From Archangium sp. (GTDB taxonomy: Bacteria; Myxococcota; Myxococcia; Myxococcales; Myxococcaceae): DNA of 9,299 nucleotides. Below are positions 6,266 to 9,299 of this stretch, piece after piece. The notes beneath the pieces are model-generated. The model worked only from the letters and a program-made list of their open reading frames with translations, had not been told where the DNA came from and did no database searches. Every line of letters starts with the position of its first letter. Positions within the stretch are counted from its first letter, which is position 1. Both the position numbers and the translations under genes were made by a program. The stretch lies in the NCBI GenBank assembly GCA_016793585.1, contig JAEUJR010000847.1, positions 1 to 9,299 on the forward strand. The letters are read 5' to 3'.

Positions 6266-7093
6266 ATGCTCCTCAAGGACAAGAAGCTGCTGATCACCGG
6301 CGTGCTCACGCCCCAGTCCATCGCGTACGGCGTGGCCGAGCTGGCCATCAAGGAAGGCGCCGAGGTGATCCTCACCTCGTTCGGGCGGCCCATGTCGCTC
6401 ACGCAGCGCACGGCGAAGAAGCTGGGGTCGACGCCTCCCGAGGTGCTCGAGCTCGACGTCACCAACCCCGAGCACTTTCCGAAGCTGACCGAGACGCTCA
6501 AGGCGAAGTGGGGCCGCGTCGATGGCGTGCTGCACGCGATCGCGTACGCGCCCGAAGACGCGCTGGGCGGCAAGTTCCTCACCACGCCGTGGGAGTCGGT
6601 GCAGCAGGCGTTTCGGGTGTCGACCTTCTCGCTGAAGGAGCTCTCGGCTGCGGTGGCTCCGCTGATGACCAACGGCGGCAGCATCGTCACCCTCGACTTC
6701 GACAACTCGACGCAGGCCTGGCCGCTCTACGACTGGATGGGCGTGTGCAAGGCGGCGCTCGGGTCGACGGTGCGCTACCTCGCGCGTGATCTCGGGCCGA
6801 AGGGCATTCGCGTGAACGCGCTCGCGGCGGGGCCCATCGCGACCATCGCGGCGAAGGGCATTCCCGGCTTCAAGCACCTCGAGAACAAGTGGGGCACGCA
6901 GGCGCCGCTCGGGTGGGACGCGCGCAGCGACGCCGCCAGTGACGCGGTCGCCCGAACGGTGTGCGTGATGTTGTCCGACTGGATGCCGAAGACGACGGGC
7001 GAGCAGATTCGGGTCGACGGTGGTTTCCACGCCCTCGGCGCCGAGCCGGTGACGCTGCCGCTCGTCGAGACGCCCGCCGCGCCGACGCCCTGA
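6266..7093 (+). CDS. fabI: Enoyl-[acyl-carrier-protein] reductase (NADH), InhA-like FabI
   Basis: Short-chain dehydrogenase family enzyme that reduces trans-2-enoyl-ACP in the last step of each fatty-acid elongation cycle, in the cytoplasm. At 275 residues it has the family's normal length (InhA 269, E. coli FabI 262). The N-terminus LLITGVLTPQSIAYGVA is the enoyl-reductase variant of the dinucleotide-binding loop, with Ser18-Ile19 near the cofactor. The catalytic Tyr155 and Lys162 are in YDWMGVCK. The first of the two FabI tyrosines is Phe145 (in LDFDNS), as in mycobacterial InhA (MDFDPS). AAGPIATIA and the C-terminal VCVMLSDWMPKTTGEQI also resemble InhA more than E. coli FabI. No good ribosome binding site is at normal spacing before ATG 6266, yet no better start is in frame. 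The stop abuts the stop of the convergent gene. Confidence 0.95.
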   Translation: MLLKDKKLLITGVLTPQSIAYGVAELAIKEGAEVILTSFGRPMSLTQRTAKKLGSTPPEVLELDVTNPEHFPKLTETLKAKWGRVDGVLHAIAYAPEDALGGKFLTTPWESVQQAFRVSTFSLKELSAAVAPLMTNGGSIVTLDFDNSTQAWPLYDWMGVCKAALGSTVRYLARDLGPKGIRVNALAAGPIATIAAKGIPGFKHLENKWGTQAPLGWDARSDAASDAVARTVCVMLSDWMPKTTGEQIRVDGGFHALGAEPVTLPLVETPAAPTP

Positions 7094-7675
7094 TCAGCGC
7101 TTCTTCCACGTGCAGCGAAACTCGTGAAACGCGTCGCCTCGTGAGGGGCACGCGCTCTCGCTGGCGTCGTCGCTCACGTCGACGCCGAGCGCGTTCATGG
7201 TCGAGATCATCCACCCCTCCATCAGCCGGCAGTGCTGCGGCGCCATCGCCTCGAAGCCGGTGATGCGCAGCACGGTGTTGGTGGGCGCCCAGGCGATGGC
7301 CTCCATGGTGCCGGCGTTCTCGTAGTAGCTGGCCCAGACCTTCGAGCAGCTGCGAATGAGGCGTTCGGTGCTGGCGATGGCCAGGTAGACCTTGAACACC
7401 GTGTTGATGTCGCGCTGGCCCGACGCCATGCCGAGCCGTCGGCCGTAGTCGGCGCGGCCTGCGCCGAACGCCGCCTCGAGCCCGGTGAGCACGCCGACGT
7501 AGGCCTCGTACGGGTACCAATGCGCGTGGAGAATTCGAGCGCCGAGCACGGCCTGGGTGACGGCCGGCATGTGCTGCGAGGCGGCGGCCTTGAAGGCGCC
7601 GGCTCCGTGCGTCTCGTTGACGTGGCGAATGAGCCCGAGAAAGGCACGACCACTGGCCCGGGGAACGGCGTTCAT
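7094..7675 (-). CDS. Conserved hypothetical protein, V4R/HNOB-like fold suspected
   Basis: A 193-residue soluble protein without signal peptide. I do not recognise a named family with certainty. The C-terminal half has the spacing of V4R-type small-ligand sensor domains: SKVWASYYENAG (111-122), LRITGF (136-141), HCRLMEGWMISTMNALG (148-164), then Cys176 with SRGD and HEFRCTW (184-190). It also resembles in style the small paralogous proteins common in myxobacteria (DUF2378/TIGR02265), but I cannot match that family line by line. Start ATG 7675 has AGGAG seven bases upstream. It begins 39 bases after the stop of the cytochrome gene and is probably cotranscribed with it, hinting at a sensory or accessory role linked to redox or electron transfer. 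Its TGA abuts the fabI TGA. Confidence 0.65.
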   Translation of the reverse strand: MNAVPRASGRAFLGLIRHVNETHGAGAFKAAASQHMPAVTQAVLGARILHAHWYPYEAYVGVLTGLEAAFGAGRADYGRRLGMASGQRDINTVFKVYLAIASTERLIRSCSKVWASYYENAGTMEAIAWAPTNTVLRITGFEAMAPQHCRLMEGWMISTMNALGVDVSDDASESACPSRGDAFHEFRCTWKKR

Positions 7676-7682
7676 GCGCGGG

Positions 7683-7687
7683 CTCCT
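7683..7687 (-). promoter_or_regulatory. Ribosome binding site of the V4R-like gene
   Basis: AGGAG on the minus strand, seven bases before ATG 7675. It fixes the start and shows that this gene is translated from its own signal within the putative operon. Confidence 0.7.
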
Positions 7688-7714
7688 ATCGCTTCCCGCG
7701 GGCGAGGGCAGCCG

Positions 7715-9277
7715 TCACTTGCGCGGCTTCTTCACGGGCTTCGCGGGCGCTCCGGCGTCGGGCACTTCGACGACACCTGCATCGACGACGGGCATCGGCA
7801 GCCCATGCCCCGGAGCGATCAACTTCGGCAGGTACTTCTCGAGATCGAAGTGCGGCGAGTTCTCGCGATCGTGGCAGCTCACACACGCCGTCGCGTCCTT
7901 CGGCACGAAGATGGTCGTCTTCACCGGCAGGCTCAGGTGCGAGCTGCCCGGCCCGTGACACGACTCACAGCCGACGTGCGTCTTGCCCTCGACCTGATCG
8001 AGCCGGCACACGCCACCGCGCTCCTTCCACCCCGTCAGGTGACACGTCACGCAGTCGAGGTGGTTGTTCTTGCCCTCGGCGACGAGCGCTTCGTGCGCCT
8101 TCGCGTGCTTCGTCTGCTTCCACACGTCGTATGCGGCAGGGTGGCAGGCGCGGCAGATCTCGGTCCCGACGTACGACGGCTTTCCCGGCTCGGGCGTCTC
8201 GCACTCGACGCCGTGCTGTTTCGCCCACGCGAGGTTCGCTTCGCCGACGTCGCGGTCGTACGCCTTCACCAGCTCGGTCGCCGCGGGCAGCTTCTCGAAC
8301 GACGTCTCGAGCGGAACGATGCGCACCGAGGCAGCACTGCCAGTCGTCGGTACGGGCACCTGCTCCGACGCGAGCGCTTCACGCCTGGCGATCACCTCTT
8401 CGAGCTTTGCCTTCTTCAGCACCTTCAGCTCGTCGCCAAGGGAGGGGTCGTTCACCTGGGCGCGCAAGAGCTCGATGCGTTGCGACAGCGCCTCGAGCTC
8501 GCGCTGCGTCTCGCTCGGGCTCTTGAGCCACTGCACCTTCGCGCCCTCGCGCAGGAAGAGCTCGACGCGGAGCAGCGACCGGCCCTTGCTCTGCAGCTGT
8601 ACGACCGGCACGTGCGTCATCACGAGCCTGTTCGTCTCGGTCGACAGCGCGTCGCGGCCCCGCGTCGCCAGCAGCAGGTCGAGCTCGAGGCCGTCACGCT
8701 GTGTGAAGCGCAGGGCCTCGTCGACCGGCCCCTCGAAGAGCCCGACGATCACGCTGGCCTTTGCAGCGCGGGCCTGGGCGGCGAGCGTGAACAGGGTGTC
8801 GCCTTTCGCCGAGCTGATCACCACCACGCGGTGCCCTGCGAGCTCGAACGACTTCAGCGTGTCTGACGGCAGCTCGGGCAGGGCGAGCGACTTGCGGAAC
8901 TCGGCGCCGCGCGCGTCGTCGAGCGGGCCGTTCACTTTGGCGGCCAGGCCCATCAACGTCATCGCCTGTGCGAGCGTCTTCGCCTTGCGCTCCTGCTGCG
9001 CGACCGCTTCTTCAGCGATGGTGGGCGTGCCGAACAGGGTGTCGCCGGTGTCGATCAGCAGCACCGGCTTGCCGCTCTTGCGCGCCTCGGCCAGCTGAAA
9101 CGCCGCGCGATCGATGCCGCCACGCATGTTCTCGGAGCAGCCGCACGGCCCGAGGTAGCCCTCGAGCTCGGAGGTGAAGAACAGCGTCGCTTCGGTCGCC
9201 GGCCCGCTCGGAGGCGCTGGCCGGACGTCGCGATTGCACGAGAGCACCAGCAGCGCCGCGACCGCCGCGAACCTCAT
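7715..9277 (-). CDS. Tetraheme cytochrome c lipoprotein with degenerate 5'-nucleotidase-like N-terminal domain
   Basis: A 520-residue exported protein. Residues 1-13 form a lipoprotein signal with lipobox LVLS-Cys14. Residues 28-250 follow the layout of UshA/SoxB-type metallophosphoesterases: LFFTSELEGYLGPCGCS, GGIDRAA, then LLIDTGDTLF with Asp76 and Asp79. However, the first-motif DxH and the GNH(D/E) motif (here NGPLDD, 116-121) are missing, so catalysis is doubtful. A charged, coiled-coil-like helix spans about 254-304. The C-terminal domain has four c-heme sites: CRACH (375-379), CVTCH (409-413), CESCH (437-441) and CVSCH (465-469). TKHAKAHEAL between the first two is typical of the cytochrome c554 family, with a possible axial His. 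A PDAG/Lys/Pro-rich tail ends the protein. The likely location is lipid-anchored in the cell envelope, in electron transfer. ATG 9277 is chosen; GTG 9280 is adjacent, and the frame stays open to the window edge. Confidence 0.88.
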   Translation of the reverse strand: MRFAAVAALLVLSCNRDVRPAPPSGPATEATLFFTSELEGYLGPCGCSENMRGGIDRAAFQLAEARKSGKPVLLIDTGDTLFGTPTIAEEAVAQQERKAKTLAQAMTLMGLAAKVNGPLDDARGAEFRKSLALPELPSDTLKSFELAGHRVVVISSAKGDTLFTLAAQARAAKASVIVGLFEGPVDEALRFTQRDGLELDLLLATRGRDALSTETNRLVMTHVPVVQLQSKGRSLLRVELFLREGAKVQWLKSPSETQRELEALSQRIELLRAQVNDPSLGDELKVLKKAKLEEVIARREALASEQVPVPTTGSAASVRIVPLETSFEKLPAATELVKAYDRDVGEANLAWAKQHGVECETPEPGKPSYVGTEICRACHPAAYDVWKQTKHAKAHEALVAEGKNNHLDCVTCHLTGWKERGGVCRLDQVEGKTHVGCESCHGPGSSHLSLPVKTTIFVPKDATACVSCHDRENSPHFDLEKYLPKLIAPGHGLPMPVVDAGVVEVPDAGAPAKPVKKPRK

Positions 9278-9299
9278 CACGTCACCAGATGATGCTCTC

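Noticed and set aside
5807..7030. A 407-codon open frame on the minus strand
   Set aside because: Overlaps fabI and the second peptidoglycan-binding gene in antisense; Arg-rich shadow with no domain.
7232..8866. A 544-codon open frame on the plus strand
   Set aside because: Antisense to the V4R-like gene and the cytochrome gene; the minus strand carries four CXXCH motifs and a lipobox, so the plus frame is a shadow.

Overview
The window is GC-rich, densely coded DNA with strong G/C bias at third codon positions. It reads as a chromosome segment of a myxobacterium (Myxococcota). Supporting signs are the stand-alone SucA-type 2-oxoglutarate dehydrogenase, the FHA plus sigma-54 activator pairing, a lipoprotein multiheme cytochrome with a 'PDAG'-style tail, and a V4R-like orphan sensor protein. 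This assignment is inference from gene style; there is no rRNA or species marker. I see no tRNA, rRNA, CRISPR array, insertion sequence or phage integrase.

Layout. (1) 1-2661, minus: sucA, the E1 subunit of 2-oxoglutarate dehydrogenase, with its C-terminus cut off by the window edge. (2) 2699-3367, plus: a small outer-membrane beta-barrel protein, divergent from sucA with only 37 bp between start codons. (3) 3460-4119, plus: a leaderless peptidoglycan-binding protein with a CHAP/NlpC-like putative cysteine amidase domain, followed by a hairpin terminator. (4) 5188-5556 and 4210-5184, minus: an FHA protein and a sigma-54 activator (AAA+ and Fis HTH) in the same reading frame, separated by one in-frame TAA. 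Together they look like one FHA-AAA-HTH regulator split in two. (5) 5659-6225, plus: a second leaderless peptidoglycan-binding protein with a Pro-rich linker and an unrecognised C-terminus, divergent from the FHA gene. (6) 6266-7093, plus: an enoyl-ACP reductase (FabI) with an InhA-like active site. (7) 9277-7715 and 7675-7094, minus: a probable two-gene operon of a tetraheme c-type lipoprotein fused to a degenerate 5'-nucleotidase-like domain, then a V4R-like protein that meets fabI tail to tail with abutting stop codons.

Working together. sucA (TCA cycle) and fabI (fatty-acid elongation) are housekeeping. The most unusual part is 3.4-6.2 kb. Two cytoplasm-start, peptidoglycan-binding proteins share the same N-terminal module, have different C-termini, and flank a phosphopeptide-sensing sigma-54 regulator. 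The inference is that the regulator controls one or both of them in a cell-wall or prey-directed response. No sigma-54 promoter matching the consensus well was found by eye, so that link rests on gene order only.
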